Source of the DNA: Sphingomonas montana
Lineage (GTDB): Bacteria; Pseudomonadota; Alphaproteobacteria; Sphingomonadales; Sphingomonadaceae
Reading direction: 5' to 3'
NCBI RefSeq assembly: GCF_001956315.1
Contig: NZ_MOLY01000033.1
Span: forward strand, 1-64,000
Length of the DNA: 64,000 nucleotides
The notes under the pieces are model-generated. The model was not told where the DNA came from. It made no database searches and worked only from the letters and a program-made list of their open reading frames with translations. The position numbers and the translations under genes were made by a program. The stretch's first letter is position 1. Each line of letters starts with the position of its first letter. Positions 45,899 to 54,593 of this stretch are shown piece after piece.

Positions 45899-46717
45899 AT
45901 GACCGATACGCTCGTTCCCAACGACCGCCTGAAGGACAAGGTCGCCATCGTCACCGGTGCCGGTTGCGTCGGACCCGGCTGGGGCAATGGCCGTGCCGTC
46001 GCCGTGCTGTTCGCCCTGGCGGGCGCCCGCGTGTTCGCCGTCGATCGCGACCTGGACGCGATGGACGAGACGCTGCGCCGGATCCGCGATGCGGGCGGCG
46101 AGGTGACGCCCTTTGCCTGCGACGTGACCGACAGCGCGGCCGTCGCCGCGATGGTGGCGGCGTGCGTCGAAGCCTATGGCCGCGTCGACGTGCTGGTGAA
46201 CAATGTCGGTGGATCGGCCGCGGGCGGTGCCGTGGCGCTGGCCGAGGATCGCTGGGACGCGCAGCTCGACCTGAACCTGAAGAGCGTGTTCCTGACCTGC
46301 AAGCACGCCATTCCCGAAATGGAGAAGGCGGGCGGCGGTGCGATCGTCAACACGGCGTCGACGTCCGGCATTCGCTTCACGGGTTCGGCGCAGGTCGGCT
46401 ATGCGGCCAGCAAGGCCGGCGTGATCCAGTTCGGTCGCGTCACCGCGGTCGAATATGCGCCCAAGGGCATCCGCGTGAACACGGTCGTGCCCGGCCAGCT
46501 CCATACCCCGATGGTCGAGGCGCGGCTGGCCGGCCAGCGCAGCGGCGGCAATGTCGACGCGCTGCTCGACAGCCGGCTGAAGCGCATCCCGCTCGGCTTC
46601 ATGGGCGACGGCCGCGACACGGCCTACGCCGCGCTGTTCCTGGCGAGCGAAGAAGCCCGCTTCGTCACCGGCACCGAGATCGTCGTCGATGGCGGCATGA
46701 CCGCCCGGTGCGACTGA
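45899..46717 (+). CDS. short-chain dehydrogenase/reductase
   Basis: 272 residues of the classical SDR family: TGAGCVGPGWGNG for NAD(P) binding (19-31, with an unusual insertion in the glycine-rich loop), NNVGGSA (the NNAG position), a catalytic Ser in TASTSGIRF and Tyr-x-x-x-Lys in GYAASKAG. It ends with the FabG-type VTGTEIVVDGGMTA. It probably oxidises or reduces a hydroxy/oxo intermediate of the cluster. Spacing of ten bases to the gene before and four to the gene after indicates one operon. Confidence 0.93.
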   Translation: MTDTLVPNDRLKDKVAIVTGAGCVGPGWGNGRAVAVLFALAGARVFAVDRDLDAMDETLRRIRDAGGEVTPFACDVTDSAAVAAMVAACVEAYGRVDVLVNNVGGSAAGGAVALAEDRWDAQLDLNLKSVFLTCKHAIPEMEKAGGGAIVNTASTSGIRFTGSAQVGYAASKAGVIQFGRVTAVEYAPKGIRVNTVVPGQLHTPMVEARLAGQRSGGNVDALLDSRLKRIPLGFMGDGRDTAYAALFLASEEARFVTGTEIVVDGGMTARCD

Positions 46718-46721
46718 TCCG

Positions 46722-47660
46722 ATGACGCCACCACGCATCACCCGCCGTGCCGCGATGCGTGGCACCGCGCTCGCCGCGGCCGGCGGGCTGCTGGCGGCCT
46801 GCACCGATGCGACGACCCAGCGAGGACTATCGATGACGCCGATCAAGATGCCGACCGGGGCGTGGGATTGCCACACGCACATCTATGGGCCGTTCGACCG
46901 CTTCCCGCTGCCCAGCGACGCAGCCTATACGCCCGATGCGGCACCCTTCGTCGCCCTCCAGGCCGCGCACGCGGCGTTGGGTATCGAACACGGCGTGCTC
47001 GTGCAGGCGGCACCTTACGGGACCAACCATGCCGCGATCATCGAGGCGATCGCCGCCAGCGGCGGACGGTATCGCGGGATCGGCCTGATCGACGCGGCGA
47101 CCACCGACGCACAGCTGCAGGCGCTGCACGACGGCGGCCTGCGCGGCATCCGCTTCAACCTGATGAGCCATCTGCCGGGCAGCCGCGATCCGGCGATGCT
47201 GCGCCGGATGGCGGAGCGCGTGCATGGCCTGGGGTGGCACGTGCTGGTCCACGGCGAGATGTCGGTGCTGGTGCCGGTACTGGAACAGTGGTCCACACTG
47301 GCGACGCCGCTGGTCATCGACCACATGGCGCGGCCGGACCTGACCAAAGCGGTCGATCAGGCACAGCTTGCCGCACTGGTGCGGCAGCTTCGTCATCCCG
47401 GCCGCTGGATCAAGCTGTCGGGCGTCGATCGCGCCATGCATGGTGCGCCGGCACCCTGGCCGCAGGCGGTGGCGCATACCCGCATGCTGCTGGCGGCGGC
47501 ACCGGACCGCGCGATCTGGGGCACCGACTGGCCGCATCCCAACATCACCGGCCCGGTTCCGGACGAAGCCGCACTGCTCGGCTTCATCTTCGACGTCTGC
47601 GGCACGGACGACAGCGTCCGGCAGGTCCTGGTCGACAATCCGGCGAGGCTCTACGCATGA
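46722..47660 (+). CDS. amidohydrolase, PDC-lactonase (LigI)-like, exported
   Basis: 312 residues of the amidohydrolase-2 superfamily: DCHTHIYGP (49-57), RGIRFNL, WHVLVHGE, LVIDHMARPD, WIKLSGVDR and WGTDWPHPN. These match 2-pyrone-4,6-dicarboxylate hydrolase (LigI) and D-galactarolactone isomerase, which open or shift lactones. Unusually it begins with a twin-arginine-like signal (TRRAAMRGTALAAAGGLLAAC) with a lipobox at Cys27, so it should act outside the cytoplasm as a lipoprotein. If the true start were the internal ATG near residue 38, it would be cytosolic; the good family start lies after the signal, so both are open. Confidence 0.88.
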   Translation: MTPPRITRRAAMRGTALAAAGGLLAACTDATTQRGLSMTPIKMPTGAWDCHTHIYGPFDRFPLPSDAAYTPDAAPFVALQAAHAALGIEHGVLVQAAPYGTNHAAIIEAIAASGGRYRGIGLIDAATTDAQLQALHDGGLRGIRFNLMSHLPGSRDPAMLRRMAERVHGLGWHVLVHGEMSVLVPVLEQWSTLATPLVIDHMARPDLTKAVDQAQLAALVRQLRHPGRWIKLSGVDRAMHGAPAPWPQAVAHTRMLLAAAPDRAIWGTDWPHPNITGPVPDEAALLGFIFDVCGTDDSVRQVLVDNPARLYA

Positions 47661-48628
47661 GGCACGTCGCATTCGACCCGGTGGGTTCGCCCGTCGTCCG
47701 GGTGCCGGACCCCGCGGTCCGTGTGCTCGACCCGCGGTTCGAGCATTACCGCCTGCCCCACGCCCGCGTCGAGCGGCTTGCCGGCGGGATGCGCTGGGCG
47801 GAGGGGCCGATCTGGATCGGCGACGGTCGCTACCTGCTGCTGACCGACCTGCCCGAGGACCGCATCCTGCGCTGGGACGAGACGACGGAGGCGCTGTCCG
47901 TCTTCCGCTATCCCGCAGGCCAGGCGAACGGCCTGACGCGGGATCGGCAGGGGCGGCTGATCGCGTGCGAACATGCCGGCCGCCGGGTGACGCGCACCGA
48001 ATATGACGGCAGCATCACGGTGCTGGCTGAACGGTTCGGGGAACGGAGACTCAACTCGCCCAACGACGTGGTCGTGACGCGCGACGGCGCGGTCTGGTTC
48101 ACCGACCCGCCCTTCGGGCTGGCGAGCGACTATATGGGACGGCGCGGCGCGGCGGTCCTCCCCGCCAATCTCTACCGGATCGATCCCGCGACCGGCGCGC
48201 TGCTGTGCGTCGCGGAGGATCTGGAGGGGCCGAACGGTCTGGCCTTCTCGCCCGACGAACGCACGCTCTACGTCGTGGAATCGCGCGCGCGACCGCGCCG
48301 GATCGTCGCCTATGCGGTCGGTGCGGATGCGACACTGTCCGACCGCCGCGTCGTGATCGATGCGGGGGAGGGCACGCCCGACGGACTGCGGATCGATGCC
48401 GACGGCAATCTGTGGTGCGGCTGGGGGTCCGGCACGCCCGAGCTGGACGGCGTCCGCGTGTTCCATCCGGACGGTACCGCGATCGGCCACATCCACCTGC
48501 CCGAACGCTGCGCCAACCTCTGCTTCGGCGGGGCGTGCGGCAACCGGCTGTTCATGGCGGCGACCGGGTCACTCTACGCACTCTACGTCAACACAAGCGG
48601 AGCCGCAGAGCTTCGAGGAGAGGAATGA
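47657..48628 (+). CDS. SMP-30/gluconolactonase-type lactonase
   Basis: 323 residues with the six-bladed propeller pattern of the SMP-30/gluconolactonase family: GMRWAEGPIWIGDGRYLLLTDLPEDRILRWD, NSPNDVVVTRDGAVWFTDPPFGL, EGPNGLAFSPDERTLYVVES and GTPDGLRIDADGNLWCG. The metal-binding Glu, Asn and Asp of the family fall in these segments. It hydrolyses a sugar-acid or related lactone. Start overlaps the amidohydrolase stop by four bases. With the LigI-like gene it gives the cluster two lactone-hydrolysing enzymes. Confidence 0.93.
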   Translation: MRHVAFDPVGSPVVRVPDPAVRVLDPRFEHYRLPHARVERLAGGMRWAEGPIWIGDGRYLLLTDLPEDRILRWDETTEALSVFRYPAGQANGLTRDRQGRLIACEHAGRRVTRTEYDGSITVLAERFGERRLNSPNDVVVTRDGAVWFTDPPFGLASDYMGRRGAAVLPANLYRIDPATGALLCVAEDLEGPNGLAFSPDERTLYVVESRARPRRIVAYAVGADATLSDRRVVIDAGEGTPDGLRIDADGNLWCGWGSGTPELDGVRVFHPDGTAIGHIHLPERCANLCFGGACGNRLFMAATGSLYALYVNTSGAAELRGEE

Positions 48629-49419
48629 TGGAAGCAATGACGAAACTCGCCTGCCTGGCGGCGGCGGCTGCCGCGCTGGGCAGCCCGGCCGCCGCATCGG
48701 CGGAGGTGATCGACGTGGTCGCCACCGGTGCGCTGCAGGGCGCGATGCGGACGATCAAGCCCGCCTATGAGAAGAAGACCGGCAATGTCCTGCGCATCGC
48801 CTGGGGGCCGTCCTTCGGTCCTTCGCCGGAATCGATCCCGAGCCGGCTGAAGGCCCGCGAACCGATGGACATTACCATCGGCACCGAGGAAACGGTCGAG
48901 ACCCTGTCGGCGAACGGCTTTTTCGATCTGCCGTCCCGCCGCCCGGTCGCGGAATCGCGGATCGGCGTCGGCGTGCCGGCGGGCAAGCCGAAGCCGGATA
49001 TCCGGACGGTCGCCGCCGTCCGGCAGGCACTGCTGAAGGCCGGCCGGATCGCCTATTCGCAGGGTGCCAGCGGTGTCTTCATCGGCGGAACGCTGCTGCC
49101 CAGGCTCGGGATCGCCGAGGCCGTGAAGGGCAAGACGGTCATTGCCGAGGGCAAGGAGCTGGTCGGCACCCTGCTGGCGCGGGGCGAGGCCGATATCGGC
49201 ATGCAGCAGGTCAGCGAGCTCCGGGTGACGCCCGGGGTCGACTATGTCGGACCGCTGCCGGACGAGATCCAGAAGGTCAGCCGGTTCACCGCGGTTCTGG
49301 CCGCGAAGCCGATCCACGGCGCGGCCGCGCGATCGTTCCTGGCCTACCTCGCCAGCGCGGAGGCCCGGCCACTGTTGACGGCGAGCGGGCTCGAACCCGT
49401 CGCCTTCGCCCGCAAATAA
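48625..49419 (+). CDS. periplasmic substrate-binding protein, ModA-like, without permease
   Basis: 264 residues with a signal peptide (cleavage near ASA-EV, about 27). The mature part has the two-lobed fold pattern of ModA-type binding proteins: VVATGALQGAMRTIKPAYEKKTG, the ITIGTEETV segment and the GEADIGMQQVSEL motif. ModA-type proteins bind molybdate or small anions; those in catabolic clusters may bind organic acids. No ABC permease or ATPase gene lies next to it, which is odd. The ATGATG start overlaps the stop of the lactonase gene. Confidence 0.88.
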   Translation: MMEAMTKLACLAAAAAALGSPAAASAEVIDVVATGALQGAMRTIKPAYEKKTGNVLRIAWGPSFGPSPESIPSRLKAREPMDITIGTEETVETLSANGFFDLPSRRPVAESRIGVGVPAGKPKPDIRTVAAVRQALLKAGRIAYSQGASGVFIGGTLLPRLGIAEAVKGKTVIAEGKELVGTLLARGEADIGMQQVSELRVTPGVDYVGPLPDEIQKVSRFTAVLAAKPIHGAAARSFLAYLASAEARPLLTASGLEPVAFARK

Positions 49420-49441
49420 CGAAAAACACAGGAGAGAAACC

Positions 49442-50326
49442 ATGAACAGCATGACCCGTCACCTCATCGCGCCCATCGCCATCGCCACGATGGCCGTCGC
49501 AGCGCCGGCATATGCGCAGCCGCTCGGTCACGAACTGGTGCGCTACGACAATGTCCAGATCGACGTCACGACGCAGGGCAAGGGACCGGTGATCGTGATG
49601 CTGCCTTCGCTCGGCCGTTCCGGCCGGGATTACGACAAGGTCGCAGCACGGCTCCAGAAGTCCGGTTTCCGCGTGTTGCGGCCCGAACCGCGCGGCATCG
49701 GCCGCAGCAAGGGACCGATGGAAAAGCTGTCGATCCATGATTTCGCGCGCGACGTCGCAGCGGTGGTCGATCACGAGAAGGCCGGGCCGGTCGTCGTCGT
49801 CGGTCATGCCTGGGGCAATTTCCCGGCCCGCCAGCTTGCGACCGACCGCCCGGATCTGGTCCGCGGCGTCGTGCTCGTCGCCGCGTCGGCTGGCAAGGTG
49901 CCGCCGGGGTCGGGCGAGAAGCCGATCAATGCGGAAATGCGCGAGGCAATCGACGGTCCGAGCCACACCGAATTGCCCGAGGCCAAGCGGCTGGAATATC
50001 TGCGCAAGGCGTTCTTCGCCCCCGGCAACGACCCGCGCGTGTGGCTCGGCGGCTGGCACAAGGAGACGCATGACGCGCAAGGCTATGCCCGCAACAACAC
50101 GCCGGTGGACGACTATTTCGCGGCCGGCACCGCGCCGATCCTCGACCTGCAGGCGGAGAAGGACACTGTCGCGCCGCGGCGCTTCTCGGGCGTGCTGAAG
50201 AGCATGCTGGGCGACCGCGTGACCGTACAGGTCATTCCCAACGCCGGCCATGCGATGGCACCGGAGCAGCCGGTCGCGATGGCCGACGCGATCGCCGCGT
50301 TCGCCCGCAAGGTCTACGCCAAGTAG
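49442..50326 (+). CDS. secreted alpha/beta-hydrolase-fold protein with GHAWG elbow (copy 1)
   Basis: 294 residues with a signal peptide (about 1-25, AYA-QP). The hydrolase fold is clear: IVMLPSLGRSGRDY (about 51-64, oxyanion region), FRVLRPEPRGIGRS, the elbow VVVGHAWGN (118-126) and the final His in NAGHAMAPE (His270). The nucleophile position is Ala123 where Ser or Asp is normal, so ordinary hydrolysis seems unlikely. The Trp after it is as in epoxide hydrolases (GHDWG). A similar protein at 54594 has the same change. CAGGAGAG lies before the ATG. Function unknown; a lyase, a binding protein or a catalytically rewired enzyme are possible. Confidence 0.88.
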   Translation: MNSMTRHLIAPIAIATMAVAAPAYAQPLGHELVRYDNVQIDVTTQGKGPVIVMLPSLGRSGRDYDKVAARLQKSGFRVLRPEPRGIGRSKGPMEKLSIHDFARDVAAVVDHEKAGPVVVVGHAWGNFPARQLATDRPDLVRGVVLVAASAGKVPPGSGEKPINAEMREAIDGPSHTELPEAKRLEYLRKAFFAPGNDPRVWLGGWHKETHDAQGYARNNTPVDDYFAAGTAPILDLQAEKDTVAPRRFSGVLKSMLGDRVTVQVIPNAGHAMAPEQPVAMADAIAAFARKVYAK

Positions 50327-50336
50327 GATCCTTCCC

Positions 50337-50362
50337 GCCGCCCCCTGACGACAGGGGGCGGC
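50337..50362 (+). terminator. perfect 11-bp stem-loop after the first hydrolase-fold gene
   Basis: GCCGCCCCCTG (50337-50347), loop ACGA and CAGGGGGCGGC (50352-50362). It lies 10 bases after the stop codon and 23 bases before the porin ATG. A following T run is weak (CATTT). It may partly end transcription or protect the upstream mRNA. Confidence 0.55.
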
Positions 50363-50384
50363 CGGTCATTTGAAGGTATCGGTC

Positions 50385-51884
50385 ATGACCGACTATCGCA
50401 CCCTCAGGCGGGCGGCGATCGCGCTGCCGCTCGTCCTCCTGCCGTCCGTCGCGTGGGGGCAGGCGGCCGACGCCACGGCGGCCCGGCCCGCCGCGCAGAT
50501 GGACCTCGAAACGCTCGTCCGGGCGCAGGCCGCGCGGATCGAGGGGCTGGAGGAACGCCTGCGCCTGCTGGAGGTGGCGGGTCGGGCCGATCCGGCGCAG
50601 GCCGTCGCGTCTGCGGCACCGGCGACCGGCGTCGCGAAGACGGCGCCCGCGGCGACGACGGACACCGCCGCGGGCAAGCCCCCGGCGACCGGGCGTATCC
50701 TGCGTTTCGCAAACGCCGAGGCCGCGCCACCGGCGGCGGACCCGAGCAAGACGGGAGTGAAATTCGTGAACGGCCTGCCACGTCTCGCGTCGGCGGACGG
50801 ACGCAGCTGGTTCCGCCCGCGCGGCCGGCTGTTCTTCGACGCGTCGGCAACCGGCGGGTCCGACCAGGGGCGCAACGTCAGCGGCACCAGCCTCAGTTCG
50901 GCCCGCCTGGGGTTCGAGGGTGCGGTGGGCGACATGTCCTGGGCGCTGGAAGGCGATTTCGCGCGGAACCGCGTCGTCTGGAAATCGGCGTTCGTGACCT
51001 TCCGCCATCCGCTGTTCGGCCTCGACGCCGAAACGAGCCTGGGCAACCGGTTCAACGACCGTACGATGGACGGATCGGCGGGGGTCGGGGCGGCGCAGTT
51101 CCGCAATTTCAACGTGGTGGCCGGCGCGATCCTGCCGCAGCGCGGTTATTGGGGCGTCGGCGTGCAGGAACGCGTCTTCGGATCGAACTGGCATGCCTCG
51201 TTGCAGGCGACCGGCGAGGATCCGAACAATATCGGCGACAACAATGACGGCTTCACGGTGCTGAGCCGGGTGCACTGGAACCCGGTGAAGTCGAAGACGG
51301 CGACGCTCCATCTGGGCGCCTGGGGCTTTCGCGAGGGGCTGCCCGCGGGCGCGACCGGCGTGGTGCGCAATACGGCGCTGGCCGGCGATTTCAACACGCT
51401 CGTCCGGCTGTTGCCCGGAACGCCCGGATCGGTCCGCAGCGACGTCGGCTACGGCGTGGAACTCGCCTTCGTATCCGGCCGCTTCTGGACGCAGAACGAA
51501 TGGGGCCGCCGCGTCCTGTACCGCGACGCCGGCAATCTGCACCACTCCGCCTACAGCATCGATGCGGGGCTGTTCCTGTTCGGCGGCAGGCCGCCCTACG
51601 ACGCCCGGCGCGGCGTGTGGGGCCGCACGATCGTCGACCGGCCGGTGACCGAGGGCGGGCCGGGCGTGCTGTCGATCCAGGCGCGCTACGAGAATGTCGA
51701 CTATAGCGACCTGCCGCTCGGCGGTCAGGGCCGGTCCCTTACGCTCGGCACGAACTGGTATCTGAACGGCATCACCCGCATCATGCTGGACCTGACCCAG
51801 TGGGAACTGGACAACCGCGCCGGCACCAACCCCGGCAAGGACGACGGGCAGACGGTCAACGCCCGTTTCCAGTTGCAGTTCTGA
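50385..51884 (+). CDS. outer-membrane porin, phosphate-selective OprO/OprP type
   Basis: 499 residues from the ATG at 50385 with GAAGG upstream. Signal peptide to about AWG-QA (near 26). A coiled-coil N-terminal segment (about 40-75, LVRAQAARIEGLEERLRLLEV) precedes a barrel with porin-like strands (RLFFDASATGG, SSARLGFEGAVGDMSWALEGDF, LSIQARYENVDYSDLP) and a terminal Phe (RFQLQF). OprO/P-type porins pass small anions. In this operon it probably admits the organic acid substrate. Position after the stem-loop may give it separate expression. Confidence 0.9.
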   Translation: MTDYRTLRRAAIALPLVLLPSVAWGQAADATAARPAAQMDLETLVRAQAARIEGLEERLRLLEVAGRADPAQAVASAAPATGVAKTAPAATTDTAAGKPPATGRILRFANAEAAPPAADPSKTGVKFVNGLPRLASADGRSWFRPRGRLFFDASATGGSDQGRNVSGTSLSSARLGFEGAVGDMSWALEGDFARNRVVWKSAFVTFRHPLFGLDAETSLGNRFNDRTMDGSAGVGAAQFRNFNVVAGAILPQRGYWGVGVQERVFGSNWHASLQATGEDPNNIGDNNDGFTVLSRVHWNPVKSKTATLHLGAWGFREGLPAGATGVVRNTALAGDFNTLVRLLPGTPGSVRSDVGYGVELAFVSGRFWTQNEWGRRVLYRDAGNLHHSAYSIDAGLFLFGGRPPYDARRGVWGRTIVDRPVTEGGPGVLSIQARYENVDYSDLPLGGQGRSLTLGTNWYLNGITRIMLDLTQWELDNRAGTNPGKDDGQTVNARFQLQF

Positions 51885-51948
51885 CCCGCCGTCGCGCCGG
51901 GTGCCGAGGCACATCCGGACCTTCTATCGACCGAGCATTGGAGAGGCC

Positions 51949-52659
51949 ATGAGCCGCAAGATTTTCGAAACGCCTGCCGCCGCCCTGGACGGGCTGCTGT
52001 TCGACGGCATGACGATCATGTCGGGCGGGTTCGGCCTGTCGGGCAACCCGGAAAGTCTGATCCCGGAGATCCGCGCGAGCGGGGTGACCGGATTGACGGT
52101 GGTATCCAACAATGCCGGGGCGGACGGGTTCGGCCTGTGGATGCTGCTGGAAAGCCGGCAGGTCACCAAGATGATCTCCAGCTATGTCGGGGAGAACAAG
52201 CTGTTCGAACAGCAATATCTGAGCGGTGAACTGGCGCTGGAACTGACGCCGCAGGGGACGCTGGCCGAGCGGATCCGCGCGGGCGGGGCCGGCATTCCGG
52301 CGTTCTTCACCAAGACCGGCGTCGGCACCGTCGTGGCTGAGGGCAAGCCCGTCGAGACGTTCGACGGCGAGGACTATGTGCGCGAGACGTGGCTGCGCGC
52401 CGACCTGTCGATCGTGAAGGCATGGCGGGCGGACCCGGCGGGCAACCTGATGTTCCGCAAGACCGCGCGCAACTTCAATCCCAACATGGCGACCGCCGGC
52501 AAGGTGACGGTCGTCGAAGTGGAGGAGATCGTGCCCGCGGGCACGTTCGACCCCGACTGCATCCACACGCCGGGCATCTATGTCGATCGGATCGTGCTGA
52601 GCACCGTCAACGAGAAGCGGATCGAGAAATTGACGATCCGCCAGAGGGAGACCGTCTGA
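51949..52659 (+). CDS. pcaI: 3-oxoacid CoA-transferase subunit A (PcaI/ScoA-like)
   Basis: 236 residues from the ATG at 51949, preceded by GGAGAGG. The CoA-binding [13 protein letters not shown] (27-39) and the family segments [26 protein letters not shown] and VCP-like [17 protein letters not shown] are all present. With subunit B it transfers CoA from succinyl-CoA to a 3-oxo acid. In the beta-ketoadipate pathway (PcaIJ) this gives 3-oxoadipyl-CoA, which the adjacent PcaF-like thiolase splits. The same enzyme type also activates acetoacetate, so the substrate is inferred from the neighbouring thiolase. Confidence 0.93.
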   Translation: MSRKIFETPAAALDGLLFDGMTIMSGGFGLSGNPESLIPEIRASGVTGLTVVSNNAGADGFGLWMLLESRQVTKMISSYVGENKLFEQQYLSGELALELTPQGTLAERIRAGGAGIPAFFTKTGVGTVVAEGKPVETFDGEDYVRETWLRADLSIVKAWRADPAGNLMFRKTARNFNPNMATAGKVTVVEVEEIVPAGTFDPDCIHTPGIYVDRIVLSTVNEKRIEKLTIRQRETV

Positions 52660-53306
52660 TGGCCTGGACGCGTGAACAGATGGCCGCGCGTGCGGCCGCC
52701 GAACTGCAGGATGGCTACTACGTCAATCTGGGGATCGGCATCCCGACGCTGGTCGCCAATCATATTCCGGCGGGCATCGACGTCACGCTGCAGTCCGAAA
52801 ACGGGATGCTCGGCATGGGGCCCTTTCCGTTCGAGGGCGAGGCGGATCCCGACCTGATCAACGCCGGAAAGCAGACGATCACCGCGCTGCCGACGTCGAG
52901 CTTCTTTTCGTCCGCCGACAGCTTCGCCATGATCCGGGGCGGGCATATCGACCTCACCGTGCTGGGCGCGATGGAAGTGTCGGCCGCCGGCGACATCGCC
53001 AACTGGACGATCCCGGGCAAGATGGTGAAGGGCATGGGCGGTGCCATGGACCTGGTGGCCGGCGTCAAGCGCGTGGTCGTCGTGATGGACCATGTCAGCA
53101 AGTCCGGCGCGCCCAAGATCCTGCCCGAATGCAGCCTGCCGCTGACCGGAAAGGCCTGCGTCGACCTGGTCGTGACCGACCTTTGCGTGATGGCCTGCGA
53201 GAAGCCGGGCCTGCGGCTGATCGAATGCGCGCCGGGCGTCACCATCGACGAGATACGCGCGAAGACCGGAGCCCCCTTCACCGTGACACAGGAGCCAGCC
53301 GCATGA
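52659..53306 (+). CDS. pcaJ: 3-oxoacid CoA-transferase subunit B (PcaJ/ScoB-like)
   Basis: 215 residues. The catalytic Glu47 lies in [11 protein letters not shown] (45-55), and [15 protein letters not shown] precedes it. [23 protein letters not shown] and the [11 protein letters not shown] segment follow. It forms the active site with subunit A. Start and stop codons overlap with subunit A (TGATG) and the thiolase (ATGA), so the three are co-translated. Confidence 0.95.
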   Translation: MAWTREQMAARAAAELQDGYYVNLGIGIPTLVANHIPAGIDVTLQSENGMLGMGPFPFEGEADPDLINAGKQTITALPTSSFFSSADSFAMIRGGHIDLTVLGAMEVSAAGDIANWTIPGKMVKGMGGAMDLVAGVKRVVVVMDHVSKSGAPKILPECSLPLTGKACVDLVVTDLCVMACEKPGLRLIECAPGVTIDEIRAKTGAPFTVTQEPAA

Positions 53307-54505
53307 GCGACGCCTTTATCTGCGATGCCATTCGCACCCCGATCGGCCGCCTGAACGGCGCCCTGTCCAGCATCCGTGCCGACGACCTTGCCGCCATTCC
53401 GATCCGCGCGCTGATGACGCGCAACGCGCATGTCGACTGGCAGGCGGTCGACGACGCGATCCTGGGCTGCGCCAACCAGGCGGGCGAGGACAACCGCAAC
53501 GTCGCCCGCATGGCGGTGCTGCTGGCCGGCCTGCCCGAGGATGTTCCCGGCACGACGGTCAACCGGCTGTGCGGATCGGGCCTCGATGCGGTCGGATCGG
53601 CGGCGCGCGCCATCCGATCCGGCGATGCCGATCTGATGATCGCCGGCGGCGTCGAGAGCATGACTCGCGCGCCATATGTGATGGGCAAGTCCGTCAGCGC
53701 GTTCGGCCGGGCGCAGACGCTGGAGGACACGACGCTGGGCTGGCGGTTCGTCAACCCGGCGATGCAGGCGGCCTATGGCGTCGATTCGATGCCGCAGACC
53801 GCGGAGAACGTCGCCGACAAATGGCGTGTGAGCCGCGAGGATCAGGATGCGTTCGCCCTCGCGAGCCAGCAGAAGGCCGCCGCGGCGCAGGCGAACGGCC
53901 GGTTCGCGGCCGAGATCGTCCCGGTCAGCGTTCCGCAGCGCAAGGGCGACCCCGTACTGTTCGACCGCGACGAGCATCCGCGCGAGACGAGCCTGGAGGC
54001 GCTGGCCAAGCTGCGCCCCGTCGTCCGGCCCGACGGCACGGTCACCGCCGGCAACGCATCGGGTCTGAACGACGGTGCCGCCGCCATGCTGGTGGCGTCC
54101 GAGGCGGCGGCGGTCGAACATGGCCTGACGCCGCGCGCGCGGATCGTCGGCATGGCGGCGGCCGGGGTCGCGCCGCGGGTCATGGGGGTGGGGCCGATCG
54201 ATGCGGCGCGCCGCCTGATCGCGCGCACCGGGATCGGCATGGACGCGATCGACGTGATCGAGCTGAACGAGGCGTTTGCGAGCCAGGCGATCGCCACGTT
54301 GCGCGACCTTGGCGTCGATCCGGCGGACCCGCGCGTCAACCGCAACGGCGGCGGGATCGCGCTGGGCCATCCGCTCGGCATGTCGGGTGCGCGGATCACG
54401 ATGTCCGCGGTCGAGGAACTGCAACGGACGCAGGGGCGATATGCGCTCGCCTTCATGTGCATCGGCGTCGGGCAGGGCATCGCGCTGCTGCTGGAGCGCG
54501 TGTGA
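53303..54505 (+). CDS. pcaF: 3-oxoadipyl-CoA thiolase (PcaF-like)
   Basis: 400 residues of degradative thiolase type. Catalytic Cys90 lies in [18 protein letters not shown], His356 in [11 protein letters not shown] and Cys386 in FMCIGVGQG, all intact; [13 protein letters not shown] is the usual loop. The C-terminal half has the PcaF-like [17 protein letters not shown]. It cleaves 3-oxoadipyl-CoA to succinyl-CoA and acetyl-CoA, ending the pathway. The distinction from a general acetyl-CoA acyltransferase rests on its neighbours pcaIJ. Confidence 0.93.
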   Translation: MSDAFICDAIRTPIGRLNGALSSIRADDLAAIPIRALMTRNAHVDWQAVDDAILGCANQAGEDNRNVARMAVLLAGLPEDVPGTTVNRLCGSGLDAVGSAARAIRSGDADLMIAGGVESMTRAPYVMGKSVSAFGRAQTLEDTTLGWRFVNPAMQAAYGVDSMPQTAENVADKWRVSREDQDAFALASQQKAAAAQANGRFAAEIVPVSVPQRKGDPVLFDRDEHPRETSLEALAKLRPVVRPDGTVTAGNASGLNDGAAAMLVASEAAAVEHGLTPRARIVGMAAAGVAPRVMGVGPIDAARRLIARTGIGMDAIDVIELNEAFASQAIATLRDLGVDPADPRVNRNGGGIALGHPLGMSGARITMSAVEELQRTQGRYALAFMCIGVGQGIALLLERV

Positions 54506-54512
54506 CGTCTCG

Positions 54513-54532
54513 TCCGCCGCGAAACCGGCGGA
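54513..54532 (+). terminator. stem-loop after the thiolase gene
   Basis: TCCGCCG (54513-54519) pairs with CGGCGGA (54526-54532) around a six-base loop, eight bases after the thiolase stop and in front of the second hydrolase-fold gene. No T run follows, so the strength is doubtful. Confidence 0.35.
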
Positions 54533-54593
54533 ATGCGGGGAAACGGCGAACAAAACCGTTCGAGTTTTGTCAGAACGACAGGAGAGTATTGCC

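Noticed and set aside
43931-54505. Complete protocatechuate beta-ketoadipate operon
   Set aside because: PcaGH, PcaB and PcaD are not present; only the CoA-transferase and thiolase steps are supported.
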